NCBI GenBank assembly: GCA_002377245.1
Contig: DFPL01000040.1
Coordinates: 1-30,887 of the forward strand
DNA length: 30,887 bases
Source: Enterobacteriaceae bacterium UBA3516
Lineage (GTDB): Bacteria > Pseudomonadota > Gammaproteobacteria > Enterobacterales > Enterobacteriaceae
Direction of reading: 5' to 3'
Shown here: in pieces, positions 1-7,972 of the stretch
How positions within the stretch are numbered: the first letter of the stretch is position 1
Layout of the letters: the number at the start of each line of letters is the position of its first letter
Notes under the pieces: generated by a model
Told to the model about the DNA's origin: nothing
Seen by the model: only the letters and a program-made list of their open reading frames with translations
Database searches by the model: none
Translations under genes and position numbers: made by a program

Positions 1-227
1 AAGATCTGCACCAGCAGCGGCGTATTACGAAACAGTGAAACCCAGCAAGCCACCATCGCTCGCCCCACGCCGCCACCCGCCAGACGCAGCGCAAGCAAGA
101 GTACCGTGAGCAACGTTGCCAGCAGGACACCGACAATGGTCACCCAGATAGTGGTCAGGAAACCGGAGAGTAACCACTGCGCCGGCTGGCCGGTAAAAAC
201 GCCTGCCCAGTCGAGATGGATCCCCAT
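1..227 (-). CDS. Amino-acid ABC transporter permease, partial (3' end off window)
   Basis: The minus-strand frame starts at ATG 225-227 and runs off the left edge, giving about 75 residues. It begins MGIHLDWAGVF. A hydrophobic segment follows at about residues 18-45, and the read ends in RNTPLLVQ, typical of the HisM/GlnP family of polar amino-acid permeases. An AAGGAG Shine-Dalgarno lies just upstream. The start codon overlaps the stop of the ATPase gene by one base (TAATG), so the two are translationally coupled. The protein should be an inner-membrane subunit working with the two genes upstream of it. Substrate is not readable. A second permease may lie beyond the edge. Confidence 0.85.
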   Translation of the reverse strand, partial: MGIHLDWAGVFTGQPAQWLLSGFLTTIWVTIVGVLLATLLTVLLLALRLAGGGVGRAMVACWVSLFRNTPLLVQI

Positions 228-1048
228 TACAACTCCTTGCTATCAGCATGCAGTGGATTGAGGACTTTTTGCAGGAATCGCTGCGCGCGCGGATGGCTGG
301 GCGCGGTGAAGAACGCCTCAGGCGCGGCCTGCTCAAGAATTTCCCCGCCATCGATAAACACCACCCGGTCGGCAATTTCCCTGGCAAACTGCATCTCATG
401 GGTCACAACAATCAGCGTGATCCCACTATGGGCGAGCGATTTCATTACCTGTAGCACCTCGCCGATCATCTCTGGATCCAGCGCCGAGGTTGGCTCATCA
501 AACAGAATGATATGCGGGTCGGCCGCCAGCGTGCGGGCAATCGCCACACGCTGCTGCTGTCCGCCGGAAAGTTGGGACGGATAGTGACCGGCCTTCTCTT
601 GCAGCCCGACCCGTTCCAGCAGGCTCAGCGCCTTCGCTTTAGCTTCTGCCGCCGATTTGCCATGGATTTTGGTCAACGCCAGGGTGATGTTGTCCAGCGC
701 GGTGAGATGGGCGTAGAGATTAAATTGCTGAAAGACGAACCCCACATGGCGGCGCAGGTTGCGCAGTTCACGGCCCTTAAGATGCCGGGTCGGTTTGCCA
801 TCCACCAGAATCTCGCCGTCGGTGAGGGTCTCAAGCTGGTTGATCAGGCGAATCAGCGTGGATTTACCGGAGCCCGATGGCCCACAGACCGCCACCACTT
901 CGCCTGCGGCGACCTGGAGATCGATGTTATTTAATACCCTATGATCGCCGTAGCTTTTGCTCGCCTGGCGAAACGCCACCGTGCCTTTTTGCACGGGAAA
1001 AGCCTCCGGGGCTTGCGCCACGGAGGTAGAAAAGAGACCTGCCAACAT
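227..1048 (-). CDS. Amino-acid ABC transporter ATP-binding protein (GlnQ/HisP type)
   Basis: This 273-residue protein is the cytoplasmic ATPase of a polar amino-acid importer. Visible motifs are Walker A GPSGSGKST at residues 56-64, the Q-loop VFQQFN, the signature LSGGQQQ, Walker B IILFDEP and the switch histidine in VVTHE. The ABC domain begins near residue 23. The roughly 20 residues before it (MLAGLFSTSVAQ...) are an extension beyond the family's usual start, so a later start is possible, but no better-placed ATG is visible. The gene follows the binding-protein gene by two bases and overlaps the permease start by one base, so the three form one operon. Confidence 0.92.
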   Translation of the reverse strand: MLAGLFSTSVAQAPEAFPVQKGTVAFRQASKSYGDHRVLNNIDLQVAAGEVVAVCGPSGSGKSTLIRLINQLETLTDGEILVDGKPTRHLKGRELRNLRRHVGFVFQQFNLYAHLTALDNITLALTKIHGKSAAEAKAKALSLLERVGLQEKAGHYPSQLSGGQQQRVAIARTLAADPHIILFDEPTSALDPEMIGEVLQVMKSLAHSGITLIVVTHEMQFAREIADRVVFIDGGEILEQAAPEAFFTAPSHPRAQRFLQKVLNPLHADSKEL

Positions 1049-1050
1049 AG

Positions 1051-1875
1051 TTACTTCGCTTCTATTTTAAAGCTGCGCGGAGCCGGAGCTTTGGTTTGCG
1101 GACCAAACCAGACATCGTAAATTTTTGCCGCTTCGCCGTTCTGCTCAAGCTTCACAAGCTCGTCGTTAACCGCTTTCAACAGCGCCGTTTCACCTTTGGT
1201 CACACCCACGCCAATCTCTTCTTTGGAGAGCAAATCAGGCAGGATTTTGAATTTGGCTTTGTCCGGCGCTTCTGCCAGCAACCCCGCCAGAATCGTGCTG
1301 TCCTGAGTGATCGCCTGCACGTTGCCGTTACGCAGTGCGGTCAGTGCCAGAGGGATGTCGTCATAAGCCAGCACGCGGGACTGCGGGAAACGCTGATGCA
1401 GCGCCTGCTCGCCGGTGGTGCCTTTCACCGCGCCGATGCGGGCTTTACTGTAGCTGTCGAGTTTGTCGGAACCGCTTGCAGCGACCAGGAACTGCTGACC
1501 GGTGACGAAGTACGGGGTGGAGAAATCAATCACCTGCGCACGTTCCGGGGTGATAGTAATGTCAGCAACAATCAGGTCCACTTTGCCGGATTGCAGCAAT
1601 GGAATGCGGTTTGCCGGGTTGGTTGCCACCAGCTCCAGCTTCACGCCCAGGCTTTTGGCCAGCGCTTTAGCAAAATCGACGTCATAGCCAACGATTTCAT
1701 GGCTTTGTGGATCGATTGCACCAAATGGCGGGTTGGCATCAAAGGTCGCGACTTTTACGACGCCAGCGGCTTTGATATCGGCCAGTTTGTCCGCATGAGC
1801 GGCGAAAGAGAACGTTGAAAGCAGTGCCAGTGCGGTCAGTGCACCGATTTTTTTATTGTGTGCTGTGGTTGCCAT
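1051..1875 (-). CDS. Periplasmic amino-acid-binding protein (SBP family 3)
   Basis: This is a 274-residue extracytoplasmic solute-binding protein of the family 3 / PEB1 type, which captures a polar amino acid and delivers it to the adjacent permease. A signal peptide is clear: KK near the N-terminus, a hydrophobic core, and a cleavage site after AHA at residue 28. The mature protein carries the family pattern GYDVDFAKALAK followed by PLLQSGKVDLIVADITIT and DFSTPYF. AAGGA six bases before ATG is a good ribosome site. It is first in the operon; the 204-base AT-rich gap upstream must hold its promoter, but I could not assign convincing -35/-10 boxes. Glutamate or aspartate is a guess only. Confidence 0.93.
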   Translation of the reverse strand: MATTAHNKKIGALTALALLSTFSFAAHADKLADIKAAGVVKVATFDANPPFGAIDPQSHEIVGYDVDFAKALAKSLGVKLELVATNPANRIPLLQSGKVDLIVADITITPERAQVIDFSTPYFVTGQQFLVAASGSDKLDSYSKARIGAVKGTTGEQALHQRFPQSRVLAYDDIPLALTALRNGNVQAITQDSTILAGLLAEAPDKAKFKILPDLLSKEEIGVGVTKGETALLKAVNDELVKLEQNGEAAKIYDVWFGPQTKAPAPRSFKIEAK

Positions 1876-2079
1876 GCTAATCCTTATGCCCTGTTTGAGT
1901 CGGAATTCAGCGTTAAATTCACATAACGCTAATCATCAGACAAATATCAAAAAGTGCATTTATTAGCTAAAAAAGTTATTAAAACGATAGCAGGCATATG
2001 AATCGCTTATCCTGAGGCAACCATCAGACAAAACCCGCCATGACCCCACTTAAAAAGCGGATTTTGCAGCATAAAATAA

Positions 2080-2868
2080 TCATCCTGCCCCAAGGGCTGC
2101 CAGATAGCGCCCTGGCGTTTGACCCAACCCTTTTTTAAACATGGTGATAAAGGCCGTGATGGATTCGTAACCGAGCATCTGCCCAACCTGCTGCACCGGT
2201 AGGCCGCTTATCAGCATCCTGACAGCCAGAATGAGCTGCAACTGCTGCCGCCAGCGGCGAAAACTTAAGCCCGTCTCTTTGACCACCAACCGTGCCAGAT
2301 TGCGTTCGCTCATGGCAAAGATCTGCGCCCATTCGCTCAGGGTTTGTCGCTGTTCGGGCCGCTGTTCCATGCTCTCAACCATCTGGCGGATTTTTGGGTG
2401 CGGTGACACGGGCAAATGCAGCTGCATTTGTGGCTGGCGCGGGAGTTCGTCAAAAAGGACCTGCACCAGGCGCTGAGTCGCCGGTTCCTGTCGCTCCCGA
2501 TGACTGCGCGTTGCCAGCATCATGATCAGCTCGCGCACCAGGGGAGAGATTTTTAGCGTGCAGCAGGTCGCGGGCATCTCTACCCTGCCCGGTTCAATAA
2601 AGAGGAAATAGAGCTGGGCACCCGCGGTAGCATGATTGCTGTGGGCGACCTCCCCCGGTAGCCAGACAGCATGGTGTGGCGGCACCATCCAGCGAGCATG
2701 TTCTACTTCACTGGTGATTGCCCCTTTAAGCGCAAGGATCAGTTGCCCTTTGCGATGGCGATGGGTAGGGATCCGCTGTTCGTCGGTATTGACCTGTATG
2801 CCGAAGGCCAGTGCCGCTTCCTGTTGACTGTCTGGATTAAAGCCATCCAGGCCGAGACCGTGCTGCAT
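2080..2868 (-). CDS. nimR: AraC-family regulator NimR (YeaM)
   Basis: This 262-residue transcription factor has an N-terminal cupin-type sensor region (HRHRKGQLILALKG, then WMVPPHHAVWLPG) and a C-terminal AraC double helix-turn-helix from about residue 160 (LSEWAQIFAMSERNLARLV; then VGQMLGYES and the conserved GQTPGRYL). It is divergent from nimT with 99 bases between them, the arrangement of E. coli nimR-nimT. There NimR is reported to control the NimT exporter, which is linked to 2-nitroimidazole resistance. The start shown has a weak Shine-Dalgarno. The assignment rests on domain layout plus the very clear NimT neighbour. Confidence 0.85.
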   Translation of the reverse strand: MQHGLGLDGFNPDSQQEAALAFGIQVNTDEQRIPTHRHRKGQLILALKGAITSEVEHARWMVPPHHAVWLPGEVAHSNHATAGAQLYFLFIEPGRVEMPATCCTLKISPLVRELIMMLATRSHRERQEPATQRLVQVLFDELPRQPQMQLHLPVSPHPKIRQMVESMEQRPEQRQTLSEWAQIFAMSERNLARLVVKETGLSFRRWRQQLQLILAVRMLISGLPVQQVGQMLGYESITAFITMFKKGLGQTPGRYLAALGAG

Positions 2869-2967
2869 AGGATTGTCCGGTTTTAGCGATAAACTGTCAT
2901 TTTAGCTTGATTCAAACAACGGCAAAAAGAGGTAAGGTGGGGTTCTGCTCTTTTTCCTGAGAAAACA

Positions 2968-4152
2968 ATGACCACTGTTATCACTCCGCGTGGCAAACAA
3001 GGTGCTCTGCTGATTGCAGGCATTCTGACTATCGCCACGACCTTGCGCGTGACCTTTACCGGTGCGGCCCCCCTGCTTGATGCCATTCGTGCCGATTATG
3101 GTTTATCCACCGCGCAGACCGGGATGCTCACCACGCTTCCTCTACTGGCCTTTGCCCTTGTCTCTCCGTTGGCGGCGGGCGTAGCCCGACGTGTGGGTAT
3201 GGAGCGCAGCCTGTTTGCCGCCATGCTGCTGATCTGCCTGGGGGTTGCCGTTCGCTCTCTGCCCTCACCTGCCTGGCTGTTTATCGGCACGGCGATTATC
3301 GGCTGCGGTATTGCGTTAGGTAACGTGCTGTTACCCGGCATACTTAAGCGTGATTTTCCAGGGCAGGTGGCGAAGTTAACCGGCGCCTATTCGCTGACCA
3401 TGGGGGCCGCAGCAGCATTGGGCTCAGCGCTTGTGGTGCCTGTAGCGACCATGGGGGCCGGTTGGCACGGGGCGTTGCTGACGTTGATGGTATTTCCCTT
3501 GCTTGCGGTGCTGCTTTGGTTGCCCCAGCTTAAGCATCAGGAGGTCGCCAATCTGACCGCGTCGCCTGTCACGCACGGTCGCGGGATTTGGCGCTCGGCG
3601 CTCGCCTGGCAACTCACACTGTTTCTGGGTATCAACTCTTTAATTTATTACGTGGTGATCGGCTGGCTCCCCGCCATCTTAATCAGCTATGGCTACAGCG
3701 AGGCGGGCGCAGGTTCGCTGCACGGGCTGCTGCAACTGGCAACGGCATCACCAGGCATTCTTGTTCCTCTTATCTTGCATCGCCTGCGCGACCATCGGGG
3801 CATTGCGGTCATCATCGCCCTGCTGTGCGCGATGAGTGCGGCGGGTTTTGTTCTCTGTCCTGAGCAAGCGGTGTTGTGGACCTTGATGTTTGGCTTCGGT
3901 TCGGGGGGAACCATGATCCTTGGGCTGACGTTTATTGGCCTACGGGCACGCTCGGCCCATCAGGCGGCGGCGTTATCGGGTATGGCGCAGTCAGTGGGCT
4001 ATCTGCTGGCTGCCTGCGGCCCGCCGTTGATGGGCAAAATTCATGATGTAACCGGGACCTGGCATAGTCCGCTTTTCGCCTGTGCAGGGTTGTCGGTGGT
4101 GATGGCGCTAGCAGGGGCGTTCGCCGCACGGGACAGAGAGAAGAAGCATTAA
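2968..4152 (+). CDS. nimT: MFS transporter NimT (YeaN), CynX/NimT family
   Basis: This is a 394-residue inner-membrane permease of the major facilitator superfamily with about twelve hydrophobic segments. Long stretches match E. coli NimT as I know it: IATTLRVTFTGAAPLLD near the N-terminus, GAYSLTMGAAAALGSA in the middle and SGMAQSVGYLLAACGPPLMG near the C-terminus. NimT is associated with export of 2-nitroimidazole-type compounds. It is divergent from nimR and probably controlled from the shared 99-base gap. A hairpin terminator begins five bases after the stop codon, so it is transcribed as a single gene. Confidence 0.93.
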   Translation: MTTVITPRGKQGALLIAGILTIATTLRVTFTGAAPLLDAIRADYGLSTAQTGMLTTLPLLAFALVSPLAAGVARRVGMERSLFAAMLLICLGVAVRSLPSPAWLFIGTAIIGCGIALGNVLLPGILKRDFPGQVAKLTGAYSLTMGAAAALGSALVVPVATMGAGWHGALLTLMVFPLLAVLLWLPQLKHQEVANLTASPVTHGRGIWRSALAWQLTLFLGINSLIYYVVIGWLPAILISYGYSEAGAGSLHGLLQLATASPGILVPLILHRLRDHRGIAVIIALLCAMSAAGFVLCPEQAVLWTLMFGFGSGGTMILGLTFIGLRARSAHQAAALSGMAQSVGYLLAACGPPLMGKIHDVTGTWHSPLFACAGLSVVMALAGAFAARDREKKH

Positions 4153-4157
4153 AAAAG

Positions 4158-4178
4158 CAGGCCCCTCGGGGCCTGATT
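4158..4178. terminator. Bidirectional terminator between nimT and the amidotransferase gene
   Basis: CAGGCCCC (4158-4165) pairs with GGGGCCTG (4168-4175). A T-rich tract follows on the plus strand and an A run (4151-4156) precedes it, so it can also serve the convergent minus-strand gene. Confidence 0.85.
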
Positions 4179-4182
4179 TCGA

Positions 4183-4890
4183 CTAATCATAAGCCGCCCG
4201 CAGCAGCGCCTGCACCAGCGGCACCGGGCGGCCCGCCAGCGCGTTACGCTCATGCTGGAACAGTGTTGCCACAAAGAACGGATGACTGACCAGCTCAACC
4301 GCACGGATTTCGCCCTCTTCATCCCAGCCGGTCACGCGCAGATCCCCTTTCTCCAGCTTGGCTGCAAAATCCTCCGCAATACCATAATTGCAGTGATAAC
4401 CTTCTGAAATCTCTGGCTGACCATAGGCCTTAGCAATCAGGGTATTAGGGCGCAATTCGATGGACGCGGTCTGTTCCACAAGGGAACAGGTCAGCGGCAC
4501 AATCACCATTTTGCCTTCGCTGTCCGTTTCCTGATGAGCAGCATTCTCATAGCCCAGGACATGACGGGCATATTCAATAATGGCGTGCTGGAAACCGCCG
4601 CAGGTGCCGAGGAAGGGAATCGCATTTTCCCGTGCATACTGAATCGCGATAAACGCCCCTTCAGGATTTTTGTACGGGCTCGCCGGAACCACCCAGATAG
4701 CATCGTAGCCGACAAGGTCGTCGCCGCTGGTGATCTCAGAGGTCGCCAGCCAGTCGTAATCTGCGGTAATCTCAAGGACTGCGGCAGCGTCATCGATAGC
4801 CAAAGGGATTGCCTGATGGGCGACGACGTCATGGTTATAATCGCCGACAAGGGCAATACGCAGCGTATCTTTAACGGGAATGTGGGTCAT
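4183..4890 (-). CDS. CTP-synthase C-terminal-like class I glutamine amidotransferase
   Basis: This 235-residue protein resembles the stand-alone glutaminase half of CTP synthase. It opens with RIALVGDYN, has the nucleophile elbow GTCGGFQ with Cys97, and near the C-terminus SHPFF with His203. The glutamate expected two residues after that histidine (HPE in CTP synthases) is Phe205 here, so the classical Cys-His-Glu triad looks incomplete. No amidoligase domain is present, so it is not a CTP synthase although databases often use that name. AAGGA precedes the ATG. The gene is convergent with nimT and divergent from the DUF523 gene. Substrate unknown. Confidence 0.8.
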   Translation of the reverse strand: MTHIPVKDTLRIALVGDYNHDVVAHQAIPLAIDDAAAVLEITADYDWLATSEITSGDDLVGYDAIWVVPASPYKNPEGAFIAIQYARENAIPFLGTCGGFQHAIIEYARHVLGYENAAHQETDSEGKMVIVPLTCSLVEQTASIELRPNTLIAKAYGQPEISEGYHCNYGIAEDFAAKLEKGDLRVTGWDEEGEIRAVELVSHPFFVATLFQHERNALAGRPVPLVQALLRAAYD

Positions 4891-5052
4891 GGAGAGTTCC
4901 TTATGTACAGGCAGATAACGGACAACATAAGGAACCTAACCTTAGCGATCTTTTGCCTTTATCACAATCTCTTAAAGCAGGTAGTTCACCCTGTATCGTA
5001 AATCGATGAAAATTGTCTCCCCCCTCAGCGAATGCATTACCACAAGGAAATT

Positions 5053-5562
5053 ATGCAAAGCAAAATTCTGGTGAGTGCCTGCCTGATGGGCTTCAAAGTT
5101 CGCTACAACGGAAGCGAAAAGGCTGCCCTGCAAGAAACGCTGGCCCGCTGGGAGCAAGAGAAACGTCTGGTTGTCCACTGCCCTGAACTGGCAGCCGGTC
5201 TGGTCACACCGCGCCCTCCGGCAGAAATTATTGCCGGCAATGGAAACGATGTGATGCAGGATAAGGCGCGGATCGTTGAAAACACCGGCCAGGATGTGAC
5301 CGCCCAGTATCAACTGGCGGCCTGGCTGGCCTTAGCAGCCGCACAAAAGGAAAAATGTTGCGCCGCACTGTTGACCGACGGCAGCCCAACCTGTGGCAGC
5401 CAGCTGATTTATGATGGCACCTTCACGGGTAGGCAAATAAACGGCAAAGGCGTGGCCGCGGCCCTGCTCGAAGCACATGGCATAAAGGTTTTTTCACATC
5501 AGCAGATCCCGCAGTTAATCGCGTGGATCGAAGCGAGGGATCGTGATGAAGATTCAGTGTAA
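5053..5562 (+). CDS. DUF523 family cysteine-rich protein
   Basis: This 169-residue protein has the family hallmarks: N-terminal ILVSACLMG with Cys10, VRYNG, VVHCPE with Cys43, the conserved TPRPPAEI, and DGSPTCGS with Cys114. The fixed cysteines suggest metal or Fe-S binding, but no function is established. I chose ATG 5053 over the in-frame ATG 5032 because AAGGA lies at the right distance before it and the family begins MxxKILVSACL. Its 3' end overlaps yeaO by 17 bases, so the two are co-transcribed. Confidence 0.88.
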   Translation: MQSKILVSACLMGFKVRYNGSEKAALQETLARWEQEKRLVVHCPELAAGLVTPRPPAEIIAGNGNDVMQDKARIVENTGQDVTAQYQLAAWLALAAAQKEKCCAALLTDGSPTCGSQLIYDGTFTGRQINGKGVAAALLEAHGIKVFSHQQIPQLIAWIEARDRDEDSV

Positions 5563-5893
5563 ACGCGTCTATGACACCGCATCACCCAATGATGGCTATC
5601 GGGTACTGGTCGACAGAATGTGGCCAAGAGGAATCAAAAAAGCCGACCTTGCGTTTGATGAGTGGTGCAAAACCCTCGCGCCTTCAACCGCGCTGCGCAA
5701 AGCATTCCATGCTGAAACCCTGGACTTCGCCGCGTTTCGTCAAGCTTATCTGGAGGAGCTGGCAGAGCAGATGGCAGAAGGGAAAAAACTGGCTGCCCGT
5801 AAGAATCAGCATCCCCTCACTCTGCTTTACGCCGCGAAGAATGAACAGCAAAATCATGCCAGGGTGCTGGCAGACTGGCTTGAGAGTTTGTGA
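5546..5893 (+). CDS. yeaO: YeaO, DUF488 family protein
   Basis: This 115-residue protein has the DUF488 signature: IQCKRVYD, GYRVLVDRMWPRGIKK near residues 17-32, and PLTLLYAAKN followed by NHARVLADWL at the end. These match E. coli YeaO closely. Biochemical function is unknown. I preferred ATG 5546 to the adjacent GTG 5543 because AGGG sits seven bases before it. It overlaps the DUF523 gene and ends one base before the stop of the convergent gene that follows, with no terminator visible between them. Confidence 0.9.
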   Translation: MKIQCKRVYDTASPNDGYRVLVDRMWPRGIKKADLAFDEWCKTLAPSTALRKAFHAETLDFAAFRQAYLEELAEQMAEGKKLAARKNQHPLTLLYAAKNEQQNHARVLADWLESL

Positions 5894-5894
5894 C

Positions 5895-6200
5895 TTAGCA
5901 GGCTTCCCGGCAGTGCATCTCTTCCGGCAGGCTGTCTGGCTGAAGGGGCATTAAGTGCCCGGCGCGAACAAATGCAAAGCCCGACTGTCCGTCAAAGGCC
6001 ACCACATCACCGGTTACCAGCCACAGCGGCTGTGGCATAGTCAGCGGCATGCGCGTCATCACGCCATTAACGGGGTTGAGGAACGTCTCACCGGGCTGGA
6101 ACAAGCCAAAAAGCTCAACGGATTTGCCAATGTTGCCTCTACCGGCAGGAGTTTGAGCACCGATAACCATAGCCAGACTGCCCGGACGTAACTGAAACAT
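5895..6200 (-). CDS. Small conserved protein of unknown function
   Basis: This protein has about 101 residues and I do not recognise a named family. It begins FQLRPGSLAMVIGAQ and contains LWLVTGDVVAFDG and RAGHLMPLQ. Short strands, many glycines and a PG turn suggest a small beta-barrel, reminiscent of little phage-type proteins, but that is inference. ATG 6200 is preferred because GAGAAG lies directly before it; the upstream in-frame ATG 6215 has no ribosome site. It is convergent with yeaO and lies 78 bases downstream of yoaF on the same strand, possibly in one transcript. Confidence 0.6.
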   Translation of the reverse strand: MFQLRPGSLAMVIGAQTPAGRGNIGKSVELFGLFQPGETFLNPVNGVMTRMPLTMPQPLWLVTGDVVAFDGQSGFAFVRAGHLMPLQPDSLPEEMHCREAC

Positions 6201-6229
6201 ATTCTTCTCACGCATGAAAACACAAGGAA

Positions 6230-6256
6230 CACTAGGATAATTCTTAATCGCTAGTG
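6230..6256. other. Inverted repeat in the yoaF / small-protein gap
   Basis: CACTAG (6230-6235) pairs with CTAGTG (6251-6256). A further GAT/ATC pairing inside it, after one bulged base, gives a nine-base-pair imperfect hairpin. There is no T run, so it is more likely an operator or an mRNA structure than a terminator. Confidence 0.4.
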
Positions 6257-6278
6257 TACCCTGGCCCTGACGCGGATG

Positions 6279-6521
6279 TCACGATCCTGATTGAGGATGG
6301 TCGTGGCGCCACAGCTCCCATTCATCCACCACCTCGCCTGATGGCAGTTTGCATTCTGTTCGCACCCCCTGAGGACTTTGAACAGGCACGCGTTCGCCTC
6401 CTTTCTGCAGGCAATATACGGCGGCAGGATTAGCCATCTTCGTTTGAGGCGGTCGCGGGGCGTCCCTTTCTGATGCGCAGGCGGTGAGGGTGAAAATAAG
6501 AACTAATAATGTTTTATGCAT
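6279..6521 (-). CDS. yoaF: YoaF-like DUF333 lipoprotein
   Basis: This is a small predicted lipoprotein of about 80 residues. A short hydrophobic signal (KTLLVLIFTL) ends in the lipobox LTAC, then a proline-rich linker leads to MANPAAVYCLQKGG and CKLPSGEVVDEWELWRHDHP, the DUF333 pattern seen in E. coli YoaF. It is probably anchored to an envelope membrane; function unknown. The start is uncertain: ATG 6521 gives a positively charged N-terminus, while ATG 6533 adds four residues including an aspartate. Neither has a good Shine-Dalgarno. It lies next to yeaO and dgcP, as in E. coli. Confidence 0.82.
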   Translation of the reverse strand: MHKTLLVLIFTLTACASERDAPRPPQTKMANPAAVYCLQKGGERVPVQSPQGVRTECKLPSGEVVDEWELWRHDHPQSGS

Positions 6522-6631
6522 CAAATTATCCATTTTGAAATAATAAACCAGAAATTTAGCTTAATGCGTTATCACTGACATCTCCATCGTTTCTCCATTT
6601 TTACATCACTTTTTGCCGATATATTTACCGC

Positions 6632-6708
6632 GTTCTCACCCATGACCAGAGAACATCATTCCGTAATCAATGAGTTTTTTGCCCCGTTTCATCAACGGGG
6701 CTTTTTTT
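6632..6708 (+). ncRNA. Candidate small RNA ending at an orphan terminator
   Basis: On the plus strand there is no gene between the end of yeaO (5893) and dgcP (6841), yet a strong intrinsic terminator sits at 6681-6708. Just upstream, GTTCTC (6632-6637) pairs with GAGAAC (6649-6654). A TATATT box (6620-6625) lies seven bases before this hairpin, with only an AT-rich -35 region. Together they would give an RNA of about 75 nt with a 5' hairpin, a single-stranded linker and a terminator. No known sRNA was recognised. It could instead be a terminated leader read towards dgcP. Confidence 0.45.
6681..6708 (+). terminator. Orphan plus-strand intrinsic terminator
   Basis: GCCCCGTT (6681-6688) pairs with AACGGGGC (6694-6701) around a five-base loop, followed by seven T. 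On the minus strand the hairpin is followed by A bases, so it works only on the plus strand. The gap 6522-6840 holds this element, the hairpin before it, and a repeated GCCGATATAT (6615-6624, 6738-6747). Confidence 0.85.
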
Positions 6709-6840
6709 CGTTACCCCATAAACTCCCAATCACCGATGCCGATATATGAAATGTAGTTTAGCCATGCTTTAATATGGCAAGTCTACATTTTCAGCATCAA
6801 GTGCAGCAAAGCGCGCAGTCTATAGAGGTACACGAGCGTC

Positions 6841-7869
6841 ATGTCCGATTTCATTTTGGCCAGAGTTTCCGAAACTCTCTCACAAGATCAATCCCTTGAA
6901 AGCCTGGTACGGCAACTCCTTGAAATGCTGGAGATGGTCACCGAAATGGAATCGACGTACCTTACAAAAATTGATAACGATGGCCGTTATCAACATATCC
7001 AGTATGCGCGCAATAGCAAACAGCTTGATATTCCTGAAGGTTTTTCTCTGCCATGGGGTGACAGTCTGTGCAAACGCGCCCTTGATGACGGTTGCTTCTT
7101 CAGTAATGAAGTGGCGACACACTGGGCAGATTGTGAAGCGGCTACGGCATTGGGCATCACCAGTTATTTAAGCACGCCTGTACATTTAGCAGATGGTTCG
7201 CTTTACGGTACGCTGTGTGCGGCCAGTTCTGACAGACATTCATTAAGTGTTCGCGGTGAGCAAGTCCTGAATCTGTTTGCTGGCCTGATTGCCCGCTCAA
7301 TCGAAAAAGATCACCTGGTTAATCAACTTCGTGAAGCGAACGCGGCATTGATTGCACATTCCTATACCGACGCGCTGACCGGTTTGCCCAATCGCCGCGC
7401 CATTTTCGATAATCTGATGACCTTGTTTTCCCTCGCTCGCCATCTTAATATCCAGATTATTATTGGGTTTATCGATCTTGATAATTTTAAGAAAATTAAT
7501 GATGAACTTGGACATGAGTCTGGCGATCAATTTCTTATTCAAATTGGTCATCGTCTGTTGGAAGGCTGCGACCGGCAAGATGTGGTCGGACGGCTGGGGG
7601 GCGATGAATTTTTAATCGCCTGTCCGGGTGGGCCAATAGGTCAGACTCAAATTGAACAATTAACTTCCCTTAAGCAAAATTTGCAGAAGTGCCTTACTGG
7701 AGAATATCAGTTGGGAACCGTTAAGATATTTTACCCGGGCGCAAGTATAGGTGTAGTAGAAATTAATCCTGAGGATATTGATGCTGACAGTGCGCTGCGT
7801 ATCGCCGATCAAGCTATGTATCAGGATAAAAACGGAAAAGTGAAACAACCGTTTCTCCGTCTTAACTAA
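6841..7869 (+). CDS. dgcP: Diguanylate cyclase DgcP (YeaP), GAF-GGDEF
   Basis: This 342-residue cytoplasmic enzyme makes c-di-GMP from two GTP. A GAF domain covers about residues 20-155 (TYLTKID; SLCKRALDDGCFF; YLSTPVHLADGSLYGTLCA). The GGDEF domain starts at YTDALTGLPNRR (175-186) and has the intact motif GGDEF at 253-257, plus IDLDNFKKIND and the final DQAMYQDK. The four residues at the inhibitory-site position are DRQD rather than RxxD, so product feedback inhibition is probably weak or absent. Sequence and neighbours match E. coli yeaP/dgcP. A GAGG lies about a dozen bases before the ATG. Confidence 0.95.
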   Translation: MSDFILARVSETLSQDQSLESLVRQLLEMLEMVTEMESTYLTKIDNDGRYQHIQYARNSKQLDIPEGFSLPWGDSLCKRALDDGCFFSNEVATHWADCEAATALGITSYLSTPVHLADGSLYGTLCAASSDRHSLSVRGEQVLNLFAGLIARSIEKDHLVNQLREANAALIAHSYTDALTGLPNRRAIFDNLMTLFSLARHLNIQIIIGFIDLDNFKKINDELGHESGDQFLIQIGHRLLEGCDRQDVVGRLGGDEFLIACPGGPIGQTQIEQLTSLKQNLQKCLTGEYQLGTVKIFYPGASIGVVEINPEDIDADSALRIADQAMYQDKNGKVKQPFLRLN

Positions 7870-7972
7870 TCACGCGAAAACATAATTTTTGGCTTGAGAA
7901 TTATCTCATCTTCTTCTATTTAATTTATGTAAGCGCGGCGCTGTTTAACGGCGTCGGCTGAGGAGCATCTTT

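Noticed and set aside
1096..1818. 240-codon open frame opposite the binding-protein gene
   Set aside because: It is the complement of a clear signal-peptide-bearing binding protein, with no domain of its own.
1876..2079. Promoter boxes for the amino-acid ABC operon
   Set aside because: The gap is AT-rich and must contain a promoter, but no -35/-10 pair with proper spacing stood out.
6642..6749. 35-codon ORF starting ATG 6642, considered as a leader peptide
   Set aside because: It has no Shine-Dalgarno and runs through a strong terminator, so it would not be translated whole.
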